From Eudoraea sp. (GTDB lineage: Bacteria > Bacteroidota > Bacteroidia > Flavobacteriales > Flavobacteriaceae), in assembly GCA_013042125.1 (NCBI GenBank), contig JABDQS010000210.1:1-6611 (forward strand): DNA of 6,611 bases. Reading direction: 5' to 3'. Below are positions 1 through 6,345 of this stretch, piece after piece. The position numbers were made by a program, and so were the translations under genes. Position 1 is the first letter of the stretch; each line of letters starts with the position of its first letter. The notes under the pieces were generated by a model that was given only the letters and a program-made list of their open reading frames with translations, was not told where the DNA came from and made no database searches.

Positions 1-824
1 TAGATGAGATCACCGTTGACTTTGAAGCCAGCAGTGCAATGGTCTCTGCAAAGACGATCTTTGAAAAAGAACGGGGATGGAACTGGAATTGGAGTAAGAA
101 CAATGTGAATATGCAAATAAACTATGCCATAAAACTTCCGGTTAAGAACAGTGTTCACCTGAACAATGACTATGGAAATATTACGATAGACCGCATAGAT
201 GGATTTGCCAAAATTAGTTGTGATTATGGCCGACTTCAGATAGGCGAATTACGTGGGCGGAACAATGACCTGCGATTCGACTATACCTCAAAATCCTATA
301 TTGGCTATATAAATAGTGGGATGATCAGGGCAGATTATTCCGGATTCACCATAGAAAAGGCCGGGGATCTTGAGATCAATGCAGATTATACGAATGCGAC
401 CATCGAAGAAATGAAAAATATTCAATACAATAGTGATTACGGAAGCCTGGAGGTAGGTGAAGCAGATAATGTGCAAGGAAATGGCGACTACATTAATGTG
501 GACCTGGGCACTATACACGGTAACGTGGATATCAGTGCAGATTATGGTGCCGTTAAGATAGATAGGATGGCCGAGGATGCCGGGAATCTTAACTTACGCA
601 CAGATTACACGGGCATTAAGATCGGTTACAGCTCCAATTACTATTTTGATTTTGAGATCACTACAGAATACGCAGGTGTAAGTGGGAAAGATGATTTTGA
701 AATTTCAATCAGTAAAGAGAAATCGAGCGATCGTTACTACAAAGGATATTACGGAAAGCAAAACAGCGGGAATCAGGTTTCTATCTCCAGCGATTACGGA
801 AGTATTTCATTCACAAGAAAATAA
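1..824 (+). CDS. DY-repeat adhesin-like protein (DUF4097-type), N-terminus outside window
   Basis: The reading frame is already open at the left edge: codons from base 3 onward read DEITVDFEASSA before the first Met at base 39, with no stop or start signal. The true start and any signal peptide therefore lie outside the window. The visible part ends with TAA at 822-824. Counting from the Met at 39, a WNWNW cluster at residues 14-18 is followed by a run of short beta-strand-like units. Each carries Asp-Tyr (one Glu-Tyr) at residues 44, 62, 81, 99, 116, 133, 150, 168, 189, 210 and 252, usually followed by G or T. This periodicity suggests a beta-solenoid resembling the putative adhesins of the DUF4097 group. 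The next gene starts 16 bases downstream on the same strand, so co-transcription is likely. Family placement comes from motif recognition only. An envelope location is inferred from the neighbour and the fold. No enzymatic residues are evident. Confidence 0.8.
   Translation, partial: DEITVDFEASSAMVSAKTIFEKERGWNWNWSKNNVNMQINYAIKLPVKNSVHLNNDYGNITIDRIDGFAKISCDYGRLQIGELRGRNNDLRFDYTSKSYIGYINSGMIRADYSGFTIEKAGDLEINADYTNATIEEMKNIQYNSDYGSLEVGEADNVQGNGDYINVDLGTIHGNVDISADYGAVKIDRMAEDAGNLNLRTDYTGIKIGYSSNYYFDFEITTEYAGVSGKDDFEISISKEKSSDRYYKGYYGKQNSGNQVSISSDYGSISFTRK
168..797 (+). repeat. Protein-level DY repeat array (about 18-residue period)
   Basis: Eleven D/E-Y pairs occur in the encoded protein with spacings of 18, 19, 18, 17, 17, 17, 18, 21, 21 and 42 residues. 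The 42-residue gap is exactly two 21-residue steps, and at its midpoint there is a degenerate D-R-Y. The codons and flanking residues differ between units, so this is an old, diverged protein repeat and not a recent DNA tandem duplication. One Tyr per turn at the same place would form a stacked ladder along a solenoid. That structural reading is inference. Confidence 0.75.
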
Positions 825-840
825 CCATTAAAATAATACA

Positions 841-1569
841 ATGAAAAAATTATTCACATTCACACTGCTACTATGCATGGTTTCAATAAGCTACGCACAG
901 TGGGGGAAAAAGATAAAAGGGAATGGCAAGGTAGTTACTCTGGAAAGAACTACAGGAGACTATGATGCCGTTGCAGTATCGGGCTGGTTCGACGTTCAAC
1001 TTGTTGAAGGTAGCGAAGGGACAATTTCTTTGAAAGGGGAAGAGAACCTTTTGGAATACATTATTACGGAAGTAAAGAACGGCAAACTAGTAGTTAAACC
1101 AGAGAAGGGAGTAAATCTGCAACCCTCTTCATGGAGATCTGGAGGAATTTCTGTCACTATTCCGGTCGAAGAAATAAATGCTCTTTCTATGTCTGGCTCA
1201 GGAGATCTGGTAGGTAATGTGGTATTAAAAGGGGGTGATTTTAAAACCTCTATGTCTGGTTCCGGAGATATGAGCATAGATCTGGATGTTCAGGATCTGC
1301 AAGTGACCGTCTCCGGTTCCGGAGATATGGAGCTGAACGGGAGCGCCGATAATCTTGAAGTGCAAATATCTGGTTCGGGAGATGTACATGCCTACGGGCT
1401 CAGTGCTGATAATGTCAGCGCCATCGTGTCCGGATCTGCTGATATTGAAGTTACCGCCAATGAATCTTTAAAGGCCCGGGTTTCCGGTTCCGGAGATATT
1501 TCATATCGGGGTAATCCTGCTAAAATAGACAGTAAAGCCTCAGGGTCCGGGGATATCTCTAAAGGCTAA
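841..1569 (+). CDS. Secreted head-GIN domain protein (DUF2807) with SGSGD repeats
   Basis: This is a complete 242-residue protein. Residues 1-19 form a Sec signal peptide: KK, then a hydrophobic core, then a SYA cleavage site followed by Q20. Cys12 lies inside the core and does not make a lipobox, so a soluble periplasmic or secreted product is more likely than a lipoprotein. The segment from about 26 to 95 (GNGKVVTLER, then YDAVAVSGWFDVQLVEG) matches the head-GIN start of the DUF2807 putative auto-transporter adhesin family. From 118 to the end there are seven SGSGD/SGSAD units about 19 residues apart, predicted to stack as a beta-solenoid. The ATG follows an A-rich stretch with no Shine-Dalgarno sequence, as is usual in Bacteroidota, and lies 16 bases after the upstream stop. 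The gene ends at a hairpin terminator. The family is well recognised, but its molecular role is not established. Confidence 0.92.
   Translation: MKKLFTFTLLLCMVSISYAQWGKKIKGNGKVVTLERTTGDYDAVAVSGWFDVQLVEGSEGTISLKGEENLLEYIITEVKNGKLVVKPEKGVNLQPSSWRSGGISVTIPVEEINALSMSGSGDLVGNVVLKGGDFKTSMSGSGDMSIDLDVQDLQVTVSGSGDMELNGSADNLEVQISGSGDVHAYGLSADNVSAIVSGSADIEVTANESLKARVSGSGDISYRGNPAKIDSKASGSGDISKG
1192..1554 (+). repeat. SGSGD repeat array in the DUF2807 gene
   Basis: The encoded motif starts at residues 118, 139, 158, 177, 197 (SGSAD), 215 and 234, with spacings of 21, 19, 19, 20, 18 and 19. At DNA level a 14-mer, GGTTCCGGAGATAT, is identical at 1258-1271, 1315-1328 and 1486-1499. The last two copies extend to 17 identical bases. 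The other units use different Ser and Gly codons, so the array as a whole is diverged and held by protein-level selection, with a few short identical blocks. Confidence 0.85.
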
Positions 1570-1590
1570 ATAAATTTATAAGTGATCTGT

Positions 1591-1623
1591 AAACAAGGCC
1601 TCTATTCAGAGGTCTTTTTGTTT
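1591..1623. terminator. Bidirectional intrinsic terminator between convergent genes
   Basis: A 7-base-pair stem (GGCCTCT at 1597-1603 with AGAGGTC at 1608-1614, one G-U pair in the plus-strand RNA) closes a 4-base loop, ATTC. On the plus strand it is followed by TTTTTGTTT (1615-1623). On the minus strand it is followed by TTGTTT. It lies 21 bases past the stop of the DUF2807 gene. It also contains the final codons and the stop (1602-1604) of the minus-strand transporter gene, so it can end transcription from both sides. Confidence 0.8.
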
Positions 1624-2921
1624 ATGCGAACTAAGAGAATGGCCCCAAGGATAAAGAACAGTCCCAGGAATATAGTAGCATTGCGCATACTCCCTGTGAA
1701 TTGGGCCACCATACCGTACAAAAAAGTGCCAATTACAATGCCGATCTTCTCAGCAACATCATAAAAACTAAAGAAGGAGGCAGTATCCTTGGTCTCCGGA
1801 AGAAATTTGGAATAGGTGGAACGAGACAATGCCTGTATCCCTCCCATAACGACACCTACACAACCTGCGGCTATATAGAATTCGGTTGGAGTAGTCACAA
1901 AATAGGCGTAGATACAAATGGTTACCCATAGGATATTGACCACCACCAGTGTTCTTATATTGCCAAAAGCGCTGGAAGCACGGGCAGTAAGTGTGGCACC
2001 CATTATAGCCACCAATTGAATGACCAGAATGCTTACAATCAGACCTGTTGTTCGTTCTCCATCCGAACCCCAGTTTATTTCCTCTTCTCCAAAATAGGCG
2101 GCAATAAGCATTATGGTCTGCACCGCCATACTATATACAAAAAAGGCCCCCAGATATCTTTTTAAGGTTGCTTCATGCCCAAGCTGATGCCATACCGCTT
2201 TCAATTCTTTAAACCCATTCAGTACTACATGATGCCGTTCTCCTTCCCGTTTTACGCCTTTAGGGAGGTAGTAAAAGGTATATTGACTAAATAAGATCCA
2301 CCAGATACCTACTGAGGCAAACGAATATCGCATAGCGATCAGCTCTGCTCCCTCCCCTGTAATTCCAAATGAAGCAGGATTCATCACCATTGCCAGGTTT
2401 ATCAGTAAAAGAATAACACTGCCAATATACCCCATAGAAAAACCCTTGGCACTTATTCTATCTTGCTGTTCCGGAAAGGCAATATCTGGCAGGTAGGAAT
2501 TATTGATGGCAAAACTTACCCAAAAGCCCACTAATCCAAAAAAATAACAGACCAATCCCAGCTCAATATTTTCCAGGGAAAACCAATAGAGGCCAATGCA
2601 TGATATTCCTCCGAGATAACAGAAGAATTGCATAAACATCTTTTTGTTTCCCATATAATCTGCGATCCCGGAAACTAAAGGTGTGATAAGGCCAATAAAA
2701 ACAAAGGCGATGGATGTTGTATAGCTGATTAATGGAGCTCTGGCGATCTCGCCACCAAAGATCGCTATCTTTTCAATACCGGCTATTCGGAACAGGGCTC
2801 CGTAATAAATAGGGAAAATTGCAGATGCGATGACCAGACTATAGACAGAATTGGCCCAATCGTAGAATGCCCAGGCATTCAGCAGCTTTTTACTTCCTTT
2901 TAAAAGGATGGTCCCGGCCAT
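1602..2921 (-). CDS. MFS transporter, UMF1/Atg22-like family
   Basis: This is a complete 439-residue, very hydrophobic protein with about twelve predicted membrane segments (roughly 27-45, 68-86, 96-115, 119-139, 162-180, 198-219, 257-276, 292-311, 324-342, 348-366, 392-408 and 415-433). The longest cytoplasmic-type loop, between segments 6 and 7 (about 220-256), is rich in charged residues. Family marks are AFYDWANSVY at 18-27, NSYLPDIA at 141-148, and GGIQALSRS followed by FFSFYDVAEKIG at 360-394. These are typical of the UMF1 family (related to fungal vacuolar effluxer Atg22). The bacterial substrate is unknown, so no specific transport activity should be assumed. The Met at 2921 leaves a short hydrophilic N-tail before the YDWAN motif, as is usual for the family. 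The gene lies 79 bases after the M48 gene, in a gap with possible control elements. Confidence 0.9.
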   Translation of the reverse strand: MAGTILLKGSKKLLNAWAFYDWANSVYSLVIASAIFPIYYGALFRIAGIEKIAIFGGEIARAPLISYTTSIAFVFIGLITPLVSGIADYMGNKKMFMQFFCYLGGISCIGLYWFSLENIELGLVCYFFGLVGFWVSFAINNSYLPDIAFPEQQDRISAKGFSMGYIGSVILLLINLAMVMNPASFGITGEGAELIAMRYSFASVGIWWILFSQYTFYYLPKGVKREGERHHVVLNGFKELKAVWHQLGHEATLKRYLGAFFVYSMAVQTIMLIAAYFGEEEINWGSDGERTTGLIVSILVIQLVAIMGATLTARASSAFGNIRTLVVVNILWVTICIYAYFVTTPTEFYIAAGCVGVVMGGIQALSRSTYSKFLPETKDTASFFSFYDVAEKIGIVIGTFLYGMVAQFTGSMRNATIFLGLFFILGAILLVRINKKTSE

Positions 2922-2934
2922 AAATATTGTTTAC

Positions 2935-2957
2935 AAGGGTCCCTTCGGAACTGTTCC
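2935..2957. promoter_or_regulatory. Two adjacent palindromes upstream of the MFS gene (possible operator)
   Basis: Two perfect 11-base inverted repeats stand side by side: AAGGGTCCCTT (2935-2945) and GGAACTGTTCC (2947-2957), separated by one base. They begin 13 bases upstream of the MFS start codon. On the minus strand, TATCTTAG (plus-strand 2957-2964) lies immediately upstream. It differs by one base from the Bacteroidota -7 element TAnnTTTG, which would put the palindromes at or just after a transcription start. The only upstream TTG is 15 bases away, which is short for a -33 element. An operator role is inference. Confidence 0.35.
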
Positions 2958-2969
2958 TAAGATACAATT

Positions 2970-2991
2970 AAAAAAAGATCAATTGCGATCT
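2970..2991 (-). terminator. Weak terminator-like hairpin after the M48 gene
   Basis: Read on the minus strand, AGATC (2991-2987), a 6-base loop and GATCT (2980-2976) form a 5-base-pair stem whose 3' end runs into a T run (seven T in total, 2976-2970). It starts 10 bases after the M48 stop codon. The stem is short and has only two G-C pairs, so it may be a weak or partial terminator that lowers read-through into the MFS gene, or it may be chance. Confidence 0.35.
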
Positions 2992-3000
2992 AATAAATCC

Positions 3001-3819
3001 TTACTGGAAAGATGTTACCCCAAATTTTTTAGCCTCATCTTTAGCCAATGGAGCCCAACTTGTAAGATTGGCAATACGTGTATCATTGGATGGATGTGTG
3101 CTCAAGAATTCCGGCGGTGCCTGACCTCCTGAGTTGGCCTTCATACGCTTCCATAATTCGGCAGCTTCATCCGGATCATATCCAGCTATGGCCATGATCT
3201 GAAGTCCTATTCTATCTGCCTCGGTTTCATGACTACGACTAAAAGGCAGCATAACCCCTACTGTAGATCCGATGCCATAGGCCTGATTAAAAATATTTCT
3301 TTTTTCAGGATCTTTTATTGCCACATTACCCACAACGGCCCCTAGTTGTTGAGCCATTCCCGCACTCATTCTTTGCGCCCCGTGATCTGCCAGAGCATGG
3401 GCTACTTCATGACCCATGACCACTGCTATCCCGGTCTCATCCTGGCAAATAGGCAGTATCCCGGTATAGAACACAATCTTCCCTCCGGGCATGCACCAGG
3501 CATTTACGGTTTCGTCCTGCACCAAATTATATTCCCATTGATAGTCTTTCAGGTATCCGGGATAACCATTTGCGGTTAACCATCGTTCTGCAGCTGTTGC
3601 GATCCGTTGCCCTACGGAGGTGATCATTTTTGCTTCATTTGAACCCTCAACTACCTTGTTTTCCTTGAGAAACTCATCATACTGGGCAAAAGCTGTTGGA
3701 AAGATGGTATTATTAGGATAGAAATTAAAGGTGCTTTTCCCGGTAAATGGATTGGTCTTGCACCCCATTATTCCCAGGAGTACAACCAGTACAAGTACTA
3801 TTTTCTTGGTCTTTGACAT
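3001..3819 (-). CDS. M48 family zinc metallopeptidase lipoprotein (LoiP/BepA/Oma1-like)
   Basis: This is a complete 272-residue protein. The N-terminus is a lipoprotein signal: KTKK, a Val/Leu core and lipobox IMGC, with Cys20 as the acylated residue. The next residues, KTNPFTGKS, match the start of mature M48 lipoproteins and lack the acidic cluster used for surface export in Bacteroidota, so anchoring facing the periplasm is likely. The catalytic HEVAH (137-141, Glu138 as general base) and ETEAD (198-202, Glu198 as third zinc ligand) form the active site. The downstream STHP (240-243) with Arg248 is a conserved family element near the active site. VNAWCMPGGKIVFYTGIL (105-122) is the usual substrate-edge strand region of the family. 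The expected role is periplasmic proteolysis or quality control of envelope proteins. The gene starts 26 bases after the GH31 stop with an A-rich leader, so it is probably co-transcribed. The natural substrate is unknown. Confidence 0.93.
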   Translation of the reverse strand: MSKTKKIVLVLVVLLGIMGCKTNPFTGKSTFNFYPNNTIFPTAFAQYDEFLKENKVVEGSNEAKMITSVGQRIATAAERWLTANGYPGYLKDYQWEYNLVQDETVNAWCMPGGKIVFYTGILPICQDETGIAVVMGHEVAHALADHGAQRMSAGMAQQLGAVVGNVAIKDPEKRNIFNQAYGIGSTVGVMLPFSRSHETEADRIGLQIMAIAGYDPDEAAELWKRMKANSGGQAPPEFLSTHPSNDTRIANLTSWAPLAKDEAKKFGVTSFQ

Positions 3820-3845
3820 ATACTTTTAGCTTAAATTACAAAAAA

Positions 3846-6245
3846 TCACTTTCCTAAAATATGAAGCGTCGTAAAATCTTTGGTGACATGAATTGTGTTG
3901 TCTCCATTCATTTTTACATCCTTCAGGGCTATGGTCTCATTGTCTAATCGGATCGCTTTTATTTTAAAAGGCAGCCCCATAAGCCTCAATTTACAGACTT
4001 CATAAGTGGTGATAAAATTACCGTCCTTAAACTGCTGAATGATCAGTTCATTCTCCTTTCCTGTCAGTTTAAAATTACGAAGGCTGTATTCCCCTTTTGT
4101 ATAATCATATCCGTCCTGAGCGTCTTCATAAACATTAGAATTCTCAGTGCCCAATTTATAATACACGTCTAATTGCAGCTCTTTAATGGTCAATTCCCCT
4201 ACGTATTGTTGTACGGGATATTTAGGAATGATCGCCCCTTCTTTAATAAAGATCGGGATCTTGTCAATGTCGGCATCCACCCATTTTTCAGTACCTCCTT
4301 CAATTGTTTCGTTTGTCCAATAGTCATACCAGATTCCTCTTGGAATATACATTCTTCTTCCCTTGGCATTAGGCTCCTGAATTGGACAAACGAGGATCTG
4401 TTCCCCGAATATAAATTCATCTGTACGGAAATGGGTCTGATGATCTTCCTGGTCAAAGTATACCAAGGGCTGTATCATTGGGACACTTTCCTTATAATAC
4501 TTATAAAAAGCAGTGTAGAGGTAGGGTAACAACTGATATCTGAGCTCTATAAACTTTCGTACAATTTTGGTAACCTCAGCATCAAAAGACCAGGGTTCCT
4601 GATCTCCATGATCCCCACTACTATGTACCCTGCAAAAAGGATGGAAAATGCCTAACTGTATCCATCTTGCAAATAACTCACCATTAGGTTGTTCTGCAAA
4701 ACCACCAATATCTGTACCTACAAAAGACATTCCGCTTAGGCACATCCGTTGTACCTGAACATTGGCGATCCATAAATGTTCCCAGGTTGCCACATTATCT
4801 CCGGTCCAGGTAGATGAAAATCTCTGAGCACCCGAGTAAGAAGCTCTTGTGATCACAAAAGGCCTTTTGGGATACACATATTTCTTCACGCCCTCATAGG
4901 TAGCCCGTACCATTTGCATCCCATATATGTTATGCGCCTTTCTGTGACTGCAAGGATGGCCATCGTAATCATGACGCGTATCCAAAGGCGCTGTTTTTGA
5001 TGGCACTTCCATCATGGCAGGCTCGTTCATATCATTCCAGACAGCATGTGCTCCTGTTTCCGACATTAATTCTTTATAAAGTCCGGCCCACCACTCTCTA
5101 ACTTTAGGATTAGTAAAATCAGGGAAGTTACACTGGCCGGGCCACACCTTACCATTCATCAATGGCCCATCGCCTCTTTTACAGAAGTAATCGTTCTTTA
5201 TTGCCTCCTGATAGACCCAATAATTGCGGTCTACTTTAATCCCGGGATCTATCATTACTACCGTCTTAAAGCCATCTTCATTAAGATCCTTGATCATGGC
5301 CTTGGGATCCGGAAATTTTGTCTTATCCCAGGTAAAGCAACGAAAGCCGTCCATATAATCTATATCCAGATAGATGGCATCACAAGGAATCTTTAGTTTT
5401 CTGAATTTGTTAGCGATCTGCTTTACTCTGCTTTCAGGGAAATAGCTCCATTTAGATTGATGGTATCCAAGCGCCCATAAAGGAGGTAGTTCGGGAGTAC
5501 CTGTCAGATCTGTGTATGATCTTACAACCCTAGACATATTGGGTCCGTAGAAAAAATAATAATTCATTTCCCCCCCTTCGGCCCAAAAACTTGTCACATT
5601 ACGACGCTCATGCGCAAAATCGAAATGAGTTTTAAAGGTATTATCGAAAAACAAGCCATAGGCTTTGTCATTATGCAGCCCAATGTAATAAGGAACCGCT
5701 TTATACAGAGGGTCCTGATCTTTCCCATAGGCGTATTGGTCCGTTACCCAATTTTCAACTCGTTTTCCTTTTAAATTAGAGTGGGTGGCCTTGTCTCCCA
5801 TCCCATAAAAACTCTCACCTGGTTGAGTTATTTTACTCATTTTCACAGAGTTACCCCCAAAGGCATAGTTCTCTTCGTAATGAAAACCCAATTCATCTTC
5901 ATTGATGATGTTTCCTTCAAGATCGGATATTTGAATCCGAAGTGATTGCTTGTCTACAAGGACCTTGATCTTGGATGTGGTGATCAGGTATTCCGTTTTA
6001 GTTTCAGTTGCTTCAAGATGATTATATCCCCTTGGTGCGGTCGGACTAATAGCATATGAAAAATCGGGTTGAAAAACATGGTCCGTAGCGTAACGAAATC
6101 GAATAGTACTATTACGGATCACAGTAATTTCAAGAACAACGCCATTATTTGTGGTGAAATAAAATTTATCTGAATCTTGTTTGAATTCTACTATGTTGTC
6201 AGGGTACAAATTCCCCTTATATTCTAACTCAGTATTGGTAATCAT
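3846..6245 (-). CDS. Glycoside hydrolase family 31 alpha-glucosidase, cytoplasmic
   Basis: This is a complete 799-residue protein. It has no signal peptide or membrane segment, so it should act in the cytoplasm. The order is an N-terminal galactose-mutarotase-like beta domain (about 35-235), the GH31 catalytic barrel (about 250-580), a proximal beta domain (about 585-680) and a DUF5110-like distal domain (about 690-765, with VYEDAQDGYDYTKGEYS at 705-721). The nucleophile is Asp405 in WNDMNEP (403-409). The acid/base is Asp483 in WTGDN (480-484). Substrate-site residues include YLDIDYMDG (292-300) and the R-x-H of HPFCRVHS (535-542). The YLDIDYMDG signature favours an exo-acting alpha-glucosidase releasing glucose from maltose, malto-oligosaccharides or related alpha-glucosides over an alpha-xylosidase. 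Exact linkage preference cannot be read from sequence. The frame is open upstream only to a stop at 6288-6290 and has no other ATG there, so the Met at 6245 is well supported. The branching enzyme gene upstream fits a role in alpha-glucan metabolism. Confidence 0.95.
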   Translation of the reverse strand: MITNTELEYKGNLYPDNIVEFKQDSDKFYFTTNNGVVLEITVIRNSTIRFRYATDHVFQPDFSYAISPTAPRGYNHLEATETKTEYLITTSKIKVLVDKQSLRIQISDLEGNIINEDELGFHYEENYAFGGNSVKMSKITQPGESFYGMGDKATHSNLKGKRVENWVTDQYAYGKDQDPLYKAVPYYIGLHNDKAYGLFFDNTFKTHFDFAHERRNVTSFWAEGGEMNYYFFYGPNMSRVVRSYTDLTGTPELPPLWALGYHQSKWSYFPESRVKQIANKFRKLKIPCDAIYLDIDYMDGFRCFTWDKTKFPDPKAMIKDLNEDGFKTVVMIDPGIKVDRNYWVYQEAIKNDYFCKRGDGPLMNGKVWPGQCNFPDFTNPKVREWWAGLYKELMSETGAHAVWNDMNEPAMMEVPSKTAPLDTRHDYDGHPCSHRKAHNIYGMQMVRATYEGVKKYVYPKRPFVITRASYSGAQRFSSTWTGDNVATWEHLWIANVQVQRMCLSGMSFVGTDIGGFAEQPNGELFARWIQLGIFHPFCRVHSSGDHGDQEPWSFDAEVTKIVRKFIELRYQLLPYLYTAFYKYYKESVPMIQPLVYFDQEDHQTHFRTDEFIFGEQILVCPIQEPNAKGRRMYIPRGIWYDYWTNETIEGGTEKWVDADIDKIPIFIKEGAIIPKYPVQQYVGELTIKELQLDVYYKLGTENSNVYEDAQDGYDYTKGEYSLRNFKLTGKENELIIQQFKDGNFITTYEVCKLRLMGLPFKIKAIRLDNETIALKDVKMNGDNTIHVTKDFTTLHILGK

Positions 6246-6267
6246 AGTTGATCTTTTTGCAAAAACA

Positions 6268-6275
6268 CAAAAGAA
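6268..6275 (-). promoter_or_regulatory. Candidate -7 element upstream of the GH31 gene
   Basis: On the minus strand TTCTTTTG matches the Bacteroidota -7 consensus TAnnTTTG at all but one position. It lies 22 bases before the GH31 start codon, giving a short leader. No clear TTG -33 element stands at the usual distance. The rest of the 100-base gap (6246-6345) is AT-rich, with small palindromes (GTTAAC, TTTATAAA) and no convincing terminator behind glgB. The GH31 gene may therefore be read both from glgB and from this site. Confidence 0.22.
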
Positions 6276-6345
6276 AGACTTTAGACGTTAACAGCGAAAA
6301 GTATTTGTTATCATTTATAAACTAAATCGTTATAGTGAGCCTTGC

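Noticed and set aside
288..518. Open frame on the minus strand inside the DY-repeat gene
   Set aside because: It lies wholly inside a well-supported gene on the other strand, its product has Cys/Ile-rich composition without a recognisable domain, and its openness follows from the repeated codon pattern of the DY gene.
996..1277. Open frame on the minus strand inside the DUF2807 gene
   Set aside because: Its repeated SPEPDIE motif is the antisense reading of the SGSGD codons, so it is a shadow of the real repeat.
1192..1554. Possible phase-variable tandem DNA repeat
   Set aside because: Units differ in codons and spacing, and all steps are multiples of three, so slippage would not switch the frame. 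Only repeat number could change.
1582..1931. Two plus-strand open frames over the 3' part of the MFS gene
   Set aside because: They are antisense to a complete transporter gene with clear family motifs, and the first begins inside the terminator region. No family is recognisable.
2908..3132. Plus-strand open frame across the M48-MFS gap
   Set aside because: It overlaps both flanking genes antisense and has no recognisable domain. The gap itself is better explained as regulatory.
3346..3579. Plus-strand open frame inside the M48 gene
   Set aside because: It is antisense to the catalytic region of a well-supported protease and has no family resemblance.
4173..4529. Open frames on both strands inside the 3' part of the GH31 gene
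   Set aside because: The GH31 frame is continuous across this region with intact C-terminal beta domains. The others are out-of-frame shadows.
6246..6345. Possible terminator or small RNA between glgB and the GH31 gene
   Set aside because: I found only short palindromes (GTTAAC, TTTATAAA) and no stable stem followed by a T run, so a terminator or RNA gene cannot be supported.
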